NCBI RefSeq assembly: GCF_031143425.1
Contig: NC_090438.1
Coordinates: 753,575,823 to 753,639,822, forward strand
Source: Pleurodeles waltl
Lineage: Eukaryota > Chordata > Amphibia > Caudata > Salamandridae
Reading direction: 5' to 3'
Length of the DNA: 64,000 nucleotides
Part shown: positions 22,309-33,863 of the stretch, piece after piece
How the letters are laid out: every line of letters starts with the position of its first letter
Position numbering within the stretch: the first letter of the stretch is position 1
Notes under the pieces: generated by a model
Seen by the model: only the letters and a program-made list of their open reading frames with translations
Told to the model about the DNA's origin: nothing
Database searches by the model: none
Position numbers and translations under genes: made by a program

Positions 22309-23569
22309 TTTCAAACCAATATTTTAACAGTTGTGTAAGCATTATATTTTTTTTGCTTCTTAAAAATCCATTGTGCCGATTGTCAAGCGCCACCTTTTTA
22401 CGTCTGGTGTTAGCAAAGACCTTTTCATTTGACTAAAATTTTATTTAATTTATATTCCCTCTTCCATTTGGTCTGTAGACATATTCACATTTTCCTTCTG
22501 CCCACTGCAGCATGGGCAATGGGTCAGCCCACCTTAGCCATTAGCTAACTTCACTGTGAATTCTGTTCTTTCACAATGAACCCATCCATACACAAAGCAA
22601 CTCACTTCAGTGCACAGCTCTAGCTACTACAGCAATATGTGCTATTTCAGACCAAAATATAGTTTCGCTTTTTATCCATTTTGTATTATTATTATTGTCA
22701 GAGGCCTCGCATTTCCTACAACATTAACCCCTTCGCTGCCAGGCCTTTTCCCCCTCCTGTACCAGGCCTTTTTTTGGCTATTTGGGGTAGTTCGCGCTTA
22801 GGCCCTCATAACGTTTTGTCCACATAAGCTAGCCAAGCCAAATTTGTGTCCTTTTTTTCCAACATCCTAGGGATTCTAGAGGTACCCAGACTTTGTGGGT
22901 TCCCCAGAAGGAGGCCAAGAAATTAGCCAAAATACAGTGAAAATTGTGTTTGTTTTTTTTTTAATGGGAAAAAGGGGCTGCAGAAGGCTTGTGGTTTTTT
23001 CCCCTGAAAACGACATCAACAAAGGGTTTGCGGTGCTAAAATCACCAGCTTCCCAGCTTTCAGGAACAGGCAGACTTGAATCAGAAAACCCAATTTTTCA
23101 ACACAAATTTGGCATTTTACTGGGACATAACCCATTTTTACGATTTTCTGTGCTTTCAGCCTCCTTCCAGTCAGTGACAGAAATGGGCGTGAAACCAATG
23201 CTGGATCCCAGAAACCTAAACATTTCTGGAAAGTAGACAAAATTCTGAATTCAGCAAGGGGTCATTTGTGTAGATCCTACAAGGCTTTCCTACAGAAAAT
23301 AACAACTGAAAAAAAATAATATTGAAATCGAGGTGAAAAAAACAGCAATTTTTCTCTACGTTTTACTCTGTAACTTTTTCCTGCAATGTTAGATTTTTTA
23401 AAGCAATATACTGTTACGTCTGCTGGACTCTTCTGGTTGCGGGGATATATAGGGCTTGTAGGTTCATAAAGAACCCTAGGTACGCAGAGCCAATAAATGA
23501 GCTGCACCCTGCAGTGGGTTTTCATTCTATACCGGGTATACAGCAATTCATTTGCTGAAATATAAAGAG

Positions 23570-25140
23570 TGAAAAATAGCTATCAAGAAACCCTTTGTAA
23601 TTCCAAAATGGGCACAAGATAAGGTGTTGAGGAGCAGTGGTCTTTGCACATCTCCGAATTCCGGGGTGCCCATACTAGCATGTGAATTACAGGGCATTTC
23701 TCAAATACCCGTCTTTTTTTTAGACACTCTCTTATATTTGGAAGGAAAAAATGTAAAGAAAGACAAGGGGCAATAACACATGTTTTGCTATTCTATGTTC
23801 CGCCCAAGTCTCCCGATAAAAATGATACCTCACTTGTGTGGGGAGGCCTAGCGCCCGCGACAGGAAATGCCCCAAAACACAACGTGAACACATCAATTTT
23901 TTTTTACAGAAAACAGAGGTGTTTTTTGCAAAGTGCCTACCTGTAGATTTTGGCCTCTAGCTCAGCCGGCACCTGGGGAAACCTAGCAAACCAGCGCATT
24001 TTTGAAAACTAGAAACCTAGGGGAATCCAAGATGGGGTGACTTGTGGGGCTCTGACCAGGTTTTGTTACCCAGAATCCTTTGCAAATCTCAAAATTTGGC
24101 TAAAAAAAAACAACAACAAAAAAACATTTTCCTCATATTTCGGGGACAGAAAGTTCTGGAATCTGAGAGGAGCCACACATTTCCTTCCACCCAGCGTTCC
24201 CCCAAGTCTCCCAATAAAAATTATACCTCATTTGTGTGGGTAGGCATAGCGCCCGCGACAGGAAATGCCCTAAAACACAACGTGGACACATCACATTTTG
24301 TTTACAGAAAACAGAGGTGTTTTTTGCAAAGTGCCTACCTGTAGATTTTGGCCTCTAGCTCAGCCGGCACCTGGGGAAACCTAGCAAACCCGCGCATTTT
24401 TTAAAACTAGAAACCTAGGGGAATCCAAGATGGGGTGACTTGTGGGGCTCTGACCAGGTTTTGTTACCCAGAATCCTTTGCAAACCTCAAAATTTGGCTA
24501 AAAAAAAAAAAACACATTTTCCTCACATTTCGGTGACAGAAAGTTCTGGAATCTGAGAGGAGCCACACATTTCCTTCCACCCAGCGTTCCCCCAAGTCTC
24601 CCGATAAAAATTATACCTCATTTGTGTGGGTAGGCCTAGCGCCCGCGACAGGAAATGCCCTAAAACACAACGTGGACACATCACATTTTGTTTACAGAAA
24701 ACAGAGGTGTTTTTTGCAAAGTGCCTACCTGTAGATTTTGGCCTCTAGCTCAGCCGGCACCTGGGGAAACCTAGCAAACCCGTGCATTTTTGAAAACTAG
24801 AAACCTAGGGGAATCCAAGATGGGGTGACTTGTGGGGCTCTGACCTGGTTCTGTTACCCAGAATCCTTTGCAAACCTCAAAATGTGGCCAAAAAAAACAC
24901 TTTTTCCTCTCATTTCGGTGACAGAAAGTTCTGGAATCTGAGAGGAGCCACAAATTTCCTTCCACCCAGCGTTCACCCAAGTCTGCCGATAAAAATGGTA
25001 CCTCAATTGTGTGAGTAGGCCTAGCGCCCACTAAATGAAATGGCCCAAAACACAACGTGGACACATCACATTTTTTCACAGAAAACAGAGGTGTTTTTTA
25101 CAAAGTGCCTACCTGTGGATTTTGGCCTCTAGCTCAGCTG
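23570..25140. repeat. tandem array, ~390-398 bp period, about four units
   Basis: The landmark GGCCTCTAGCTCAGC recurs at 23952, 24350, 24740 and 25133, giving periods of 398, 390 and 393 bp. Units share CTAGAAACCTAGGGGAATCC, an A-rich stretch, and GCGCCCGCGACAGGAAATGC. Differences are mostly point changes and A-run length. No conserved reading frame runs across the units. Confidence 0.93.
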
Positions 25141-26400
25141 GCCCCATGGGGGCAGAAATGGCCTAAAATAAATATGCCACCCCAGCGCCCCCCCCCCCCC
25201 CCTGTCCCCCCTAGGGAGCGACCCTTGCCTACGGGGTTGCTCCCCTTGCGCGACATTGGTAAAAAAAAAATAATAATAAATATCCCCGGTGCCTAGTGGT
25301 TTCTGCCCCCCTTGGAGGCAGATTGACCTAAAATTGGCCGATCTGCCCCCAAGGGGGGCAGAAATGGCCTAAATACAATTTGCCCCCCAGGGGAGCGACC
25401 CTTGCCTAATGGGTCGCTCCCCATCTCTAAAAAAAAAAAAAAAAACACCCACATTTTTTTTGCCTTGGCGCCTAGAGGTTTCTGCCCCCCAATGGCCTAA
25501 ATACAATTTGCCCCCCAGAGGAGCGACCCTTGCCTAATGGGTCGACCCCATCTCTAAAAAAAATAAACAAACAAAAAAAATAAATAAGAAAAAGACAAAC
25601 AAATTGCCCTGGCGCCTAGAGGTTCAGATCGGCCTAATAACAATAGGGGTAGAAATGGCCTAAAATAAATTTCCCCCCGCCCCCCCAACCCCCCCGGGGA
25701 GCGACCCTTGCCTACGGGGTCGCTCCCTTGCATGACATTGGCGCAAAAAAAAAAAAAAAAAAAAAAAGGATCCCCAGTGCCTAGTGGTTTCTGCCCCCCT
25801 TGGGGGCAGATTGACCTAAAATCGGCCGATCTGCCACCAAAGGGGGCAGAAATGGCCTAAATACAATTTTCCCCTCCAGGGGAGCGACCCTTGCCCAAGG
25901 GGTCGCTCCCCATCTGTAAAACAAAAAAAATAAAAAATCCACGGTGCCTAGTGGTTTCGGCCTAATTCAAATAGGCTGATCTGCCCCCCAGGGGAGCAGA
26001 AATGGCCTAAAATAAATTTGCCCCTCAGGGGAGCGACCCTTGCCTAAGGGGTCGCTCCCCTTGCATGAAATTCACATTAAAAAAAAAAAAACTCCCTGGT
26101 GTCTAGTGGTTTCTGTCCCCCTTGGGGGCAGATTGGCCTCATAAAAATAGGCCAAAATGGCCTAAATGTAATTTGCCCCCTAGGGGAGCGACCCTTGCCT
26201 AAGGGGTCGCTCCCCACCTCAAAAAAAAAAAAAAAAAAGAAAGAAAAAAATCCCCGGTGCCTAGTGGTTTCTGCCCCCCTTGGGGGCAGATTGACCTAAT
26301 AATAGGCCGATCTGCCTCCAGGGGGGTCAGAAAAGGCCTTCAAAAAAAAAAAAAAAAATACCCCCCTGGGAGCGACCCTTGCCCAAGGGGTCGCTCCCTC
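25141..26400. repeat. array of eight hairpin units with A-rich spacers
   Basis: The inverted pair GGGAGCGACCC / GGGTCGCTCCC, separated by TTGCCTAA-type loops, occurs at about 25213, 25390, 25519, 25696, 25878, 26028, 26183 and 26368. Spacing is 129-185 bp. Most units carry a second inverted pair (TCTGCCCCC / GGGGGCAGA) and end in an A-rich run of 10-25 bases. Spacing varies mainly with the A-runs and with loss of the second hairpin. Confidence 0.92.
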
Positions 26401-26446
26401 ATGCCAGTTTCCAAATAAAAATAAAATCCTTGGTGTCTAGTGGGCG

Positions 26447-26755
26447 TTTCAAAAGCCGGATTGCAAAGCAATCCGGCTTTTGAAATGCTGAGAGAGACTT
26501 CAAAGGGAAGGAAATTCATTTCCTTCCCTTTGAAGCCTCTCTCGGCCTCCTCCACGTGATCGGAAGAGAAATGCTTTGCATTTTTCTTCCGAGCGTGCTG
26601 GAAGCTGAGCTTCCAGCGCGAAGGAGGAGGCCTCTGTGATTGTCAGCGCGCAATGCGCGCTGACGTCACAGGTGGGGTGGGGGGGGTCATGGGTGGAAGG
26701 GGAAGGGATCTGGTGGAACTGGTGCCTTGGACGAGATCACCTCGTCCAAGGCACC
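26447..26755. repeat. chain of six consecutive stem-loops at the right end
   Basis: Adjacent inverted repeats: 26447-26464 with 26468-26485 (18 bp, perfect); 26491-26514 with 26519-26542 (24 bp, one mismatch); 26560-26574 with 26578-26592 (15 bp, one mismatch); 26597-26606 with 26608-26617 (10 bp, perfect); 26642-26651 with 26655-26664 (10 bp, perfect); 26721-26735 with 26741-26755 (15 bp, perfect). An outer pair (26544-26553 with 26624-26633) encloses the third and fourth. The last hairpin abuts the terminus, so this may be a subterminal structure of the transposon. Confidence 0.95.
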
Positions 26756-27082
26756 GTAGGGGTTAAAGTTTTATTAAAACCCATGACAAAATAAAGCAAG
26801 CATTTAAAAATGCAAAATGACTTGCAGCCAATGCCGGTTTGTACTGTGGGGAGAGTGGAGGAGTGGGGCAAGCAATTGGAGTAACACCTCCGAATTAAAG
26901 AGACAGCTTCCAATGCCACATTTAAATCTACTCGTTTTGACCTTTGGACCACAGACCATACTTCTTATCTGTGAGACAGGAACATAAACGAGAGTCCCGG
27001 CAGAAAAGCTGTGGTGGCATCATTCGGTTAAGTGTCCTTTATTTTATTAAGCCAGAGGGAGAACTGGGGTTGTGTTATATAA

Positions 27083-27200
27083 AATTTCTATTTGTATAGC
27101 GCTTACTCCCACTGATGAGGCATCAAAGCACTTTGCGGCGAGTAACACGCTACTCGGGAGGCAAATTAGTGGTCAGTCAACCGGTTATTGGGGTTAGGGT
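27083..27200. repeat. short dispersed repeat resembling an L2-type LINE or SINE 3' end
   Basis: The text TTTGTATAGCGCTTACTCCC, followed by ACTGATGAGGCATCAAAGC, resembles the segment at about 60388-60440 (TTTATATAGCCCTAACTACC then TCATGAAGTGTCAAAG). It also recalls the 3' end of the CR1/L2 element at 40085. It is likely a short retroposed tail. Confidence 0.45.
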
Positions 27201-27601
27201 TAGTTTTGCATGCTTACTCCACGCATTCAGTGGTAATTGTCGACATAGATATGTGATCGTTAGAGAGGGGGTTAGGTGAGTTAATTCTTAGCTGGAATTA
27301 ATAGATATTGTTATGGTTTCCAAAGAGCTTTAAGGCAGATAGGCAGGAGCTTTTTAGAGTGAAGAGGGAGACAGAAAGAAGGTAGAAAAAAACATAAGTG
27401 ATGGAAGGCCAATTTTTCATGCAGTATTTTAAGGGTTATAACAGATTGAGAATGTATGCATATACAAAGCAAGCCGGGTAGTAGTGGAAAGTAAGATGCA
27501 CTTCCCAAATGTGGTGACAGTATGAATGTGACATTTTAGATAGAAAACTGTAGGTGCAATGCGGTTAAGTACACTCCACTACCCTAGAGCGTATTTTGGT
27601 G

Positions 27602-27930
27602 TTCAAACAAACACTTGAACAAAGTTAATAACAGACACCGCCGCACTCAGAAAGTCCATATATAAATCAGTCTTTCAGTTGAAAATAGTTGCGAAATGAT
27701 CCTTTATTAAAAGGCATCGTACTAAGTTGGATGAACATCTTTGCAAATGATGTTCATCCAAATGAGTACGATGGCTGTGGTTAAGGAACGTTGATCACTC
27801 AATGGACCTATGCTGATACCTTCTAATAAAGGATCATTTTGCAACTGTTTTCAACTGAAAGACTGATTTATATATGGACTTTCTGAGTGCGGAGGTGTAT
27901 GTTATTAACTTTGTTGAAGTGTTTGTTCAG
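27602..27930. mobile_element. foldback MITE (~329 bp) with ~115-bp inverted arms
   Basis: The left arm from AACAAACACTTGAACAAAGT through ACTCAGAAAGTCCATATATA and onward matches the inverted right arm (to 27930) with only a few differences over about 115 bp. The centre contains a further inverted pair (GGATGAACATC / GATGTTCATCC) around 27729-27760. The element could therefore fold over nearly its full length. No coding capacity. The superfamily and the target duplication could not be settled. Confidence 0.88.
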
Positions 27931-28619
27931 AGAATTTCTGCATGCAAATTATGGATGTAAACCTTTTCAAAGAAACAGTTTCAAAGATACTTCTCACAGT
28001 AAAAAAAGAAACACACAAGACCATATTTAATACTATGCTATATATTTAGTTCATGCAAATTAAATACACCATAAACAATATTTATTATACAAAATGTTAT
28101 GTAAACACCCCACCAACTTAAAAATATAACAAGGCAATTAATATAGACACATTTCAGTAACCATTAGCATATTCAGTGCCATGTTTCTCACCCATTTAAT
28201 GTCTGGTTTGGAAGGTGCTGTCCGCCTCATCTGCCCCATGAGCACCCCCAAATAACAGACACCAGGTCAAGCAGAATGGATGTGTCTGGGGTCGCCTTCT
28301 CCTTCCACCACCAACCTCGCCTCGAAGTAACAACTGACGTGTCAAATGGCGCAACAAAATACACTCGGCCTTGTATAATACAGTATGTTGAAGACACGTT
28401 GGTACGCCATAACAGTTTTAACAACATAATTTTCTTTCTCAAGTTCTTTAGAGCAGAAACACACAAATACTACCAGACTACAGACAGACACCAACCACTT
28501 ACACCCCCTCATCCAATCTGGGCATTTCCCCAAGTATAGTTTTTTATTTCCAGGACTGGAAGACGGCAATAACCAGATTAGCAAGCAGAGGGGAGAGAGA
28601 GAGAGAAAAAAGGGTGGGG

Positions 28620-29900
28620 CGATTCACGCGAGTAAAGGACTGCTTCAAGTTCCTGGAAATGGAATGAAACTTGTGCAATCCAAAAGAAGAATTTAGGTAC
28701 ACGGTCTGCCCAGCATGCTGTAATTCCTTACAGATGTTGTTGCCTTTTGTGGTGTGTGGGGTACGTTTACACCTGTCTGGGTGTTCAACTGCACCTTTTA
28801 CTTTTCGAGGTGTCTACCCCTCGCAGAATATTTTTCTTTTACATCACCGAACACAAAACTCTCAAAATAATATTTTTGCCAAGGCTTGCTTTTGGGGCCA
28901 GTGGCTGGATACACTCTCCCTTCATACTGTATGTGTAGAATGGGATCGTAACAAGACGGCACACAGCACAAAGTATAAGTGTGAAATCGCACTAGCAACA
29001 AGGAAACGACAGACCCTGGGAGACTAGCAAACTCCATTTCAGCGCTGCCCTAAAAATGTCAAATCGCACCAAAATTTGGAACCCAAAAGTGTTTTACGAA
29101 AGCGGAAATTAGATAATACAAACGGCACGCTGGACATCAACGATAACCATAGGGTACACCATTTCCAGTACGTGCTGCGAAGACGCTGCTTATGTACTTA
29201 CACGCTGTACTGGGCGCCCTCTACTTCCACAGACTCTGGCCTTCACGCCCTCCTTCTGTCAAAACCGTACGATCCGAAACCGAGAAAATTAATGTCGCCT
29301 TTGCTTTTCCTGCTCTGCACCCACTGTGTGAACATCTGCTGGAAGTTCCGCGCCTGTTCCTACGTCACGTACAGAAGTGAAACCACCTTAGGACAGCCCG
29401 TTTTTTTGCCTGCGCAAACTTCCTTCACGACTCTGAACCTCTGCTAGAGCAAAATATCACACAGATAAAGAAAGGTATGGTTTGGCTTGATAATTCGGCG
29501 GCCATGTTGGAAAAGCAGTATATTTAGTAACGTTTCGCAGACTGGAAAAGGCAGCTTTTGAGGTAGTTTTAGAAGGTAGCTGCTTATAAACTCGCACGCA
29601 TCGTAATCACTCTAAATAGTTGCGATAAATCTAAACTTTTAAGTGAATTGTCCTACACTCGAATTGTTTCAAAAGTTGTTCGGTCTGAGCCCAACAGGTA
29701 GCTTTTGATAAATTGTTCTTTTGTTCCGATATATATGATTTGTTCTGAAAACTGGAGTTGATCTTTTTGCTGTCGCATTTACATTGATACATTATACCAT
29801 TCACACACGGCGGACATCAATGGAGACGTCCTTTGGTTTCAGTTTAACTTTTTCTGCCTAATAGCCAAAAGTTTGTATAGTGTCACAGCACATGAGTGAC
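28620..29900. promoter_or_regulatory. CpG-retaining region, candidate host promoter
   Basis: By hand count, about 24 CpG fall in 29041-29460, roughly the number expected from base composition. Nearby intergenic DNA is strongly depleted. The stretch includes a CRE-like ACGTCA (about 29362), a GCGGCCATGTTGG motif resembling a YY1 site (about 29500) and a possible splice donor, AAAGGTATGG, at about 29474. It resembles no transposon seen here. These are marks of an unmethylated vertebrate promoter, but no coding exon was recognised on either strand, so the gene and direction are unknown. Confidence 0.4.
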
Positions 29901-31038
29901 GTTTTGTTATTCAGGAAGGTGTGGCCGATCTAGGAATGTACTTTATACACCCGTAACTTCTGTGAACTGCATTTCACGTGTGCAAAAAAAGAATACTCCG
30001 TTTTTGCTGCAGGTGCTTGCAAAGTTACAAATGTTGCATACACCACTAACTTGCAGCATTTGCAAACTGCAGTATACCAGAGTAAAAATGCGTTTATATT
30101 TGTAATTTTTTTCCTTCCTGTGTTTGTGAACAAGCTTGCATTTCAGAATTAGCAATATAAATGTATCATTTTACAGCAAAAGTACGCATTTCAGTTTACA
30201 TGTTAATTTCTTTGAGTCTGCCGAAGTCACTCTGGCTAAACGATCTCACCTGCAGATTTCACGGTGGAGACTTGCCCATTCTAACTTTCGAGCAATCATT
30301 TGCGAATGTAATAATCAAAAAGTACTTCTCCGGTGATTTGTGAGTTTTTGTGTGTTGATGAGAGGCTGAACGCATGAAGGAACATGACTAAATGACTGGA
30401 GGAGTGAGTGAGTGTTCAATGACTGTATGAATTGGTGAATGCTGACCTGGAAAATGTGCTAGGGAGGACATTTTCTTCGACTGTCCAGAATTAACAAACA
30501 AATGGTCTGACTTTCTGACTCAGCCAGACCTGTCGAGATAAATTCTAACATCCAGAGTGTTGGTATTTCTGGATATGTGAAGTTAAAGCGCTATTTGATG
30601 GGCCCGTAGCACTATTAACCCCTAAGGATTTTGTTGCTCCTCAATTTGACCTGTTGAAAATTTGATTTAGCATTTATTAGCAATTCAACAATGAATGCAA
30701 AGTACATTAGGCTTTACAATGAACACTGGACAAATAATATAGTGAGAACCATGTAGGTTCATGAAAGATTTAAGGCATTACAGAAGACAAAATAAATGGT
30801 TAGAGTAAGTTAATTAGTCAATATCATGATGCTCAGAACAAAATTCAGGCAATACATAAGCATTGCCAAATACAGCTCAGCTAATAGAAATAAATCACCG
30901 TTATAAATCAGAGGTCAGAGAGTTGTATAGTGGACTCTTGAAAGTCAGGGGAGAGAGCACCCACAGCGCTCAGGAATGAGCTTCTTTTATAATGAAATCC
31001 ATAGATGAATACAATTTTATAGCAAGACTGGAGGGTCC
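29901..31038. other. unrecognised non-coding stretch
   Basis: AT-rich DNA with short frames only. It contains an inverted pair around TGCTGCAGGTGCTTGCAAAG and CAGCATTTGCAAACTGCAGT (30006-30071), and nothing else I can name. Confidence 0.4.
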
Positions 31039-31215
31039 TATTATGCTTATCTTTTCTTGTTTAATTCAATAGCAGCAGTCAAGACAGAAAAAATTACACC
31101 TCCCAAAAGGCAAACGAACGTGGCCAGATGGAAGAAACATGTAGTCCATATGACCGGCACCAATCACGGGCCAGAATACACCTATATACTCATCTTGACT
31201 GTGAACAGCTCCCTT
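31039..31215 (+). repeat. left inverted terminal repeat of the DIRS element
   Basis: Begins TATTATGCTTATCTTTTCTT. It pairs with 36222-36392 in inverted orientation. Confidence 0.93.
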
Positions 31216-31761
31216 TTCTTGCTGCTTGCAGTCAAGATAAGTATATTTGAGGAATTTGTTTCATTATTTTTTATGTTTGTGTATTCTACTGTGTATTCGT
31301 ATGCGCGCTGCCCTTCTAGTGCTTATTCTTGACGTACTTGCTCCCAGAACGGCTTGTAGCCGCACTCCTTATTGCGCTTCCCTCTTGCACGCACCTCACC
31401 ACCTAGAACCTTCGACGTTTCTCTCACCGCAGTTGCCATTTCCAGATGACAGTTGGGTGAAACGCCAAGTTCCTTTGCCGGCTCCTTTGCGGTTACCTTT
31501 CCGCTTAGTTTCTTCAACGTTTTATTACCTGCAGGCCCCACTTGTCAACAGAAGGTTTCCTTTTGCTTGTTTGCCTTTCCTCTTGCTGGGCCCTCCCCTT
31601 TTATCCACCCACAGGTGGAGCTAGGCTAGTTTTTCCTCCAGCTGAGGAAAATGTTTAACCCTTTCCCAGCCAGATATTTTTGATTATACAGTTTGCCTTC
31701 TGTTTTTCATGGAAATGGATAGTTCTCCTACTTCTAGGGCCATAAATGAGGGGAGGAGGTT

Positions 31762-32985
31762 ATGGAGGAACATTTAAGTAATTTTACTCAAAGTTCGGTG
31801 GAACAGGCTGTTTCTGCCTCAATAAATAAACTTTCAAAAAATTTGGAAAATTCAGTTTTAAGCTTGTTATCTAAGACGATTTTGGCCCCGTCTGCAGGGG
31901 ATGGCAGAAAAAGCCCATTATCTAAAAACCTTCCCAAAGTGGCGTTATTGGTTGGTGAGGGTTCCTCACAAAAGGCAGAGGACACGGCTCCTCATGGGCC
32001 TCCCTTACTGGAGGGGTCTTTAAAAGACAACAAATCGTCTCTCAAATGTACAAAGAAATCCAAGCACATTTCTTCTCCTATTGTTATATCAAATATTATG
32101 GATACGGATGATGACATCCAAGATGCTGACTCAGATGCAGACAAATCTGATAACGATAATGGTGACATTTGTCTTCCCCCTTCTCCTAAAAAAGTGAAAC
32201 TTTCTGCACAAGAGGCTTTAAAACCTCTAACAATTACTGACACTAAAGGGGCCCCTATGTTTGACCCAAATGATATATACCATCCACATTCTACGGAATT
32301 GTTCCCTGCAGAACATGTTGGGGATTATGGCACTTGTAGACTACGCACTCCCCTGGATAAATAAACAAGGGTGAAACTACGCTCCGAGTGCCCTCGTCCT
32401 TACCTGCATTCAAAGATTACTGGTACTCCCTCCATTGATCCTTCCCTTCTTAACCTTTTTACCAAGTTTGGTAAGGATCCCCGCAAGGGTGTGGATTAGA
32501 CGTGGTCCACCTGCCAGGATAAACTTTTGTACATTGTGGGTCTGTTGACTCGCATTTTTGATTTGGCAGAAGCAGCTCATTTGAAAGATCCTTCCATTAA
32601 CCCAGTGGATTTGTCTCTATGGGTTCAACATGCCATATGTCTTTTGGGGAATGCCAATGCTGCAATCACGCATGAGCGCAGGAAAAGCCTTCTTCTCAAG
32701 CTTGACCCCAAACTTGTAAATCTGGCTGTTTTGGATCCTGGCATCAAGGCAGAAGGTCTCCTTTTTGGGGATTCCTTTATAAAGGAACTCAGCAAATATG
32801 TAGCAACTCTCGCTTCATTGGACAAAGCCCAACAATCCCTTAAAAAGATATTTGCCAGTTGGCTTTTTGCCAGGGCCAGCAGAGGCAGGAACCGCTTTGC
32901 TGACCACTCATACAACAACCAGGGTTCCCGTAGTGCATGCAACTCCACAGTTCTACCCACAGAGAGGCAGTGGTTTCCTCAGTAA
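31762..32985 (+). pseudogene. DIRS gag-like ORF1 (two in-frame stops)
   Basis: One frame runs from the ATG at 31762 to 32985, interrupted by TAA at 32362-32364 and TAG at 32497-32499. The first part is Ser/Lys/Asp-rich and predicted to be helical at its start (SVEQAVSASINKLSKNL). The second part (from about 32520) is a helical block, LLTRIFDLAEAAHLKDPS to LSKYVATLASLDKAQQSLKK, as in structural proteins of vertebrate DIRS elements. It ends in an Arg/Ser/Asn-rich tail. It overlaps the start of the reverse-transcriptase frame by about 50 nt. An upstream ATG near 31706 lies in another frame that soon stops. Confidence 0.75.
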
Positions 32986-33860
32986 GGGCAACAGAGGTTC
33001 CAGATAGTCGTCCCAACCCGGTAAGTCACCCCTCTGGCCTTCCTTCTGTAGGAGTTAATCTTTTATTATTTCTACTAAAATGGCAGTTGATCACTGTGGA
33101 TCCATGGGTTCTAAACACGGTACAAGGTTATGCTATCCAACTGTACTCAAAGCCTGTTCAGTTGGTACTTCCTCACCCTCCCCAGTTCTCTGTGGATATA
33201 ACAAACCTAATTTCGACGGAAATCCAGTCTCTTCCTCAAAAACAAGCAATTGTCTGTTGTCCTCTCGCCCCTTCGGGTTTCATCAGTTCGGTTTTTCTAG
33301 TTCAAAAGAAAAACAAGAAGATGCGCCCAGTTATCAACTTGAAATATTTCAATAATTTTGTCGTTTATCATCCATTTAAAAATGGAGACCATATGGCATC
33401 TCTGGGATTCTCTCCTTCAGTGTGACTGGATGGTTCGTTTGGACCGTCAGGATGCATATCTTACTGTTCCTATGCATCCAGACTCCAGGAAATATTTGCA
33501 ACTCCAATGGCTAAACCAGACTTTTCATTTCTCCTCTTTTCCTTTCAGTCTTTCTTCCGCACCATGGTGTTTCACAAAGCTCATGAACCCGGTTGTAGCC
33601 TTTCTCAGAGCTCACGGGGTCAGGTTAATAATTTACCTGGACGATATCCTCATCATGAGCCAAAACCTTTCTTCTCTTAAATTGCATGTCCGGGTAGCTT
33701 GTTCTCTTCTCTTCTATCAGTTTCCTCATCAACTACGAAAACGTCTTCTCTAGTTCCAGTTCAACAAATAGAGTTTCTAGGTTTTCTAGTAGACTCCGTC
33801 CCTGCTACTCTTCATCTTCCTTAAGCAAAAATAAAACCCACAAAATCCGAGATTCTTCAA
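32937..33860 (+). pseudogene. DIRS reverse transcriptase domain (frameshifted)
   Basis: The first frame (32937-33425) contains GFISSVFLVQKKNKKMRPVI (about 33270-33330), the fingers block. A frame change near 33390-33420 leads to the second frame with LDRQDAYLTVPMHP (first catalytic Asp, about 33440), FPFSLSSAPWCFTKLM (about 33540-33590) and IIYLDDILIMSQ (catalytic Asp pair, about 33635). Motif order and the YLDD variant are those of DIRS-type enzymes. A stop at about 33753 and a TAA near 33822 break it further. The catalytic aspartates remain, but the frame is lost. Confidence 0.9.
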
Positions 33861-33863
33861 ACT

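Larger units (their letters stand above)
19377..22723. other. largely unrecognised stretch
   Basis: No transposon terminus was recognised. It includes an A-rich tract at 20200-20227 and one unexplained 222-codon plus-strand frame at 21640-22308, listed separately. The rest is AT-rich with short frames. Confidence 0.45.
22724..26766. mobile_element. non-autonomous piggyBac-like element (4.04 kb) between TTAA sites
   Basis: The left end reads TTAACCCCTTCGCTGCC. The inverted right end reads TTAACCCCTACGGTGCC, a 15 of 17 match. Each end includes the TTAA duplicated by piggyBac-type insertion. There is no transposase gene. The interior has three parts: a left region to about 23570, a ~390-bp tandem array to about 25140, an array of hairpin units to about 26400, and a final chain of stem-loops up to the right end. 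Assignment to piggyBac rests on TTAA plus CCC termini. The size is large for a non-autonomous member and is explained by the internal arrays. Confidence 0.75.
26767..28600. other. intergenic stretch with small repeats
   Basis: No gene was recognised. It holds a LINE/SINE-like 3' segment near 27083-27200 and a foldback MITE at 27602-27930, listed separately. The remainder is AT-rich and CpG-poor. Confidence 0.45.

Noticed and set aside
28227..28584. Frames of about 80 codons on both strands beside the CpG-retaining region
   Set aside because: Neither strand shows a recognisable domain or convincing splice borders, so no exon is claimed.
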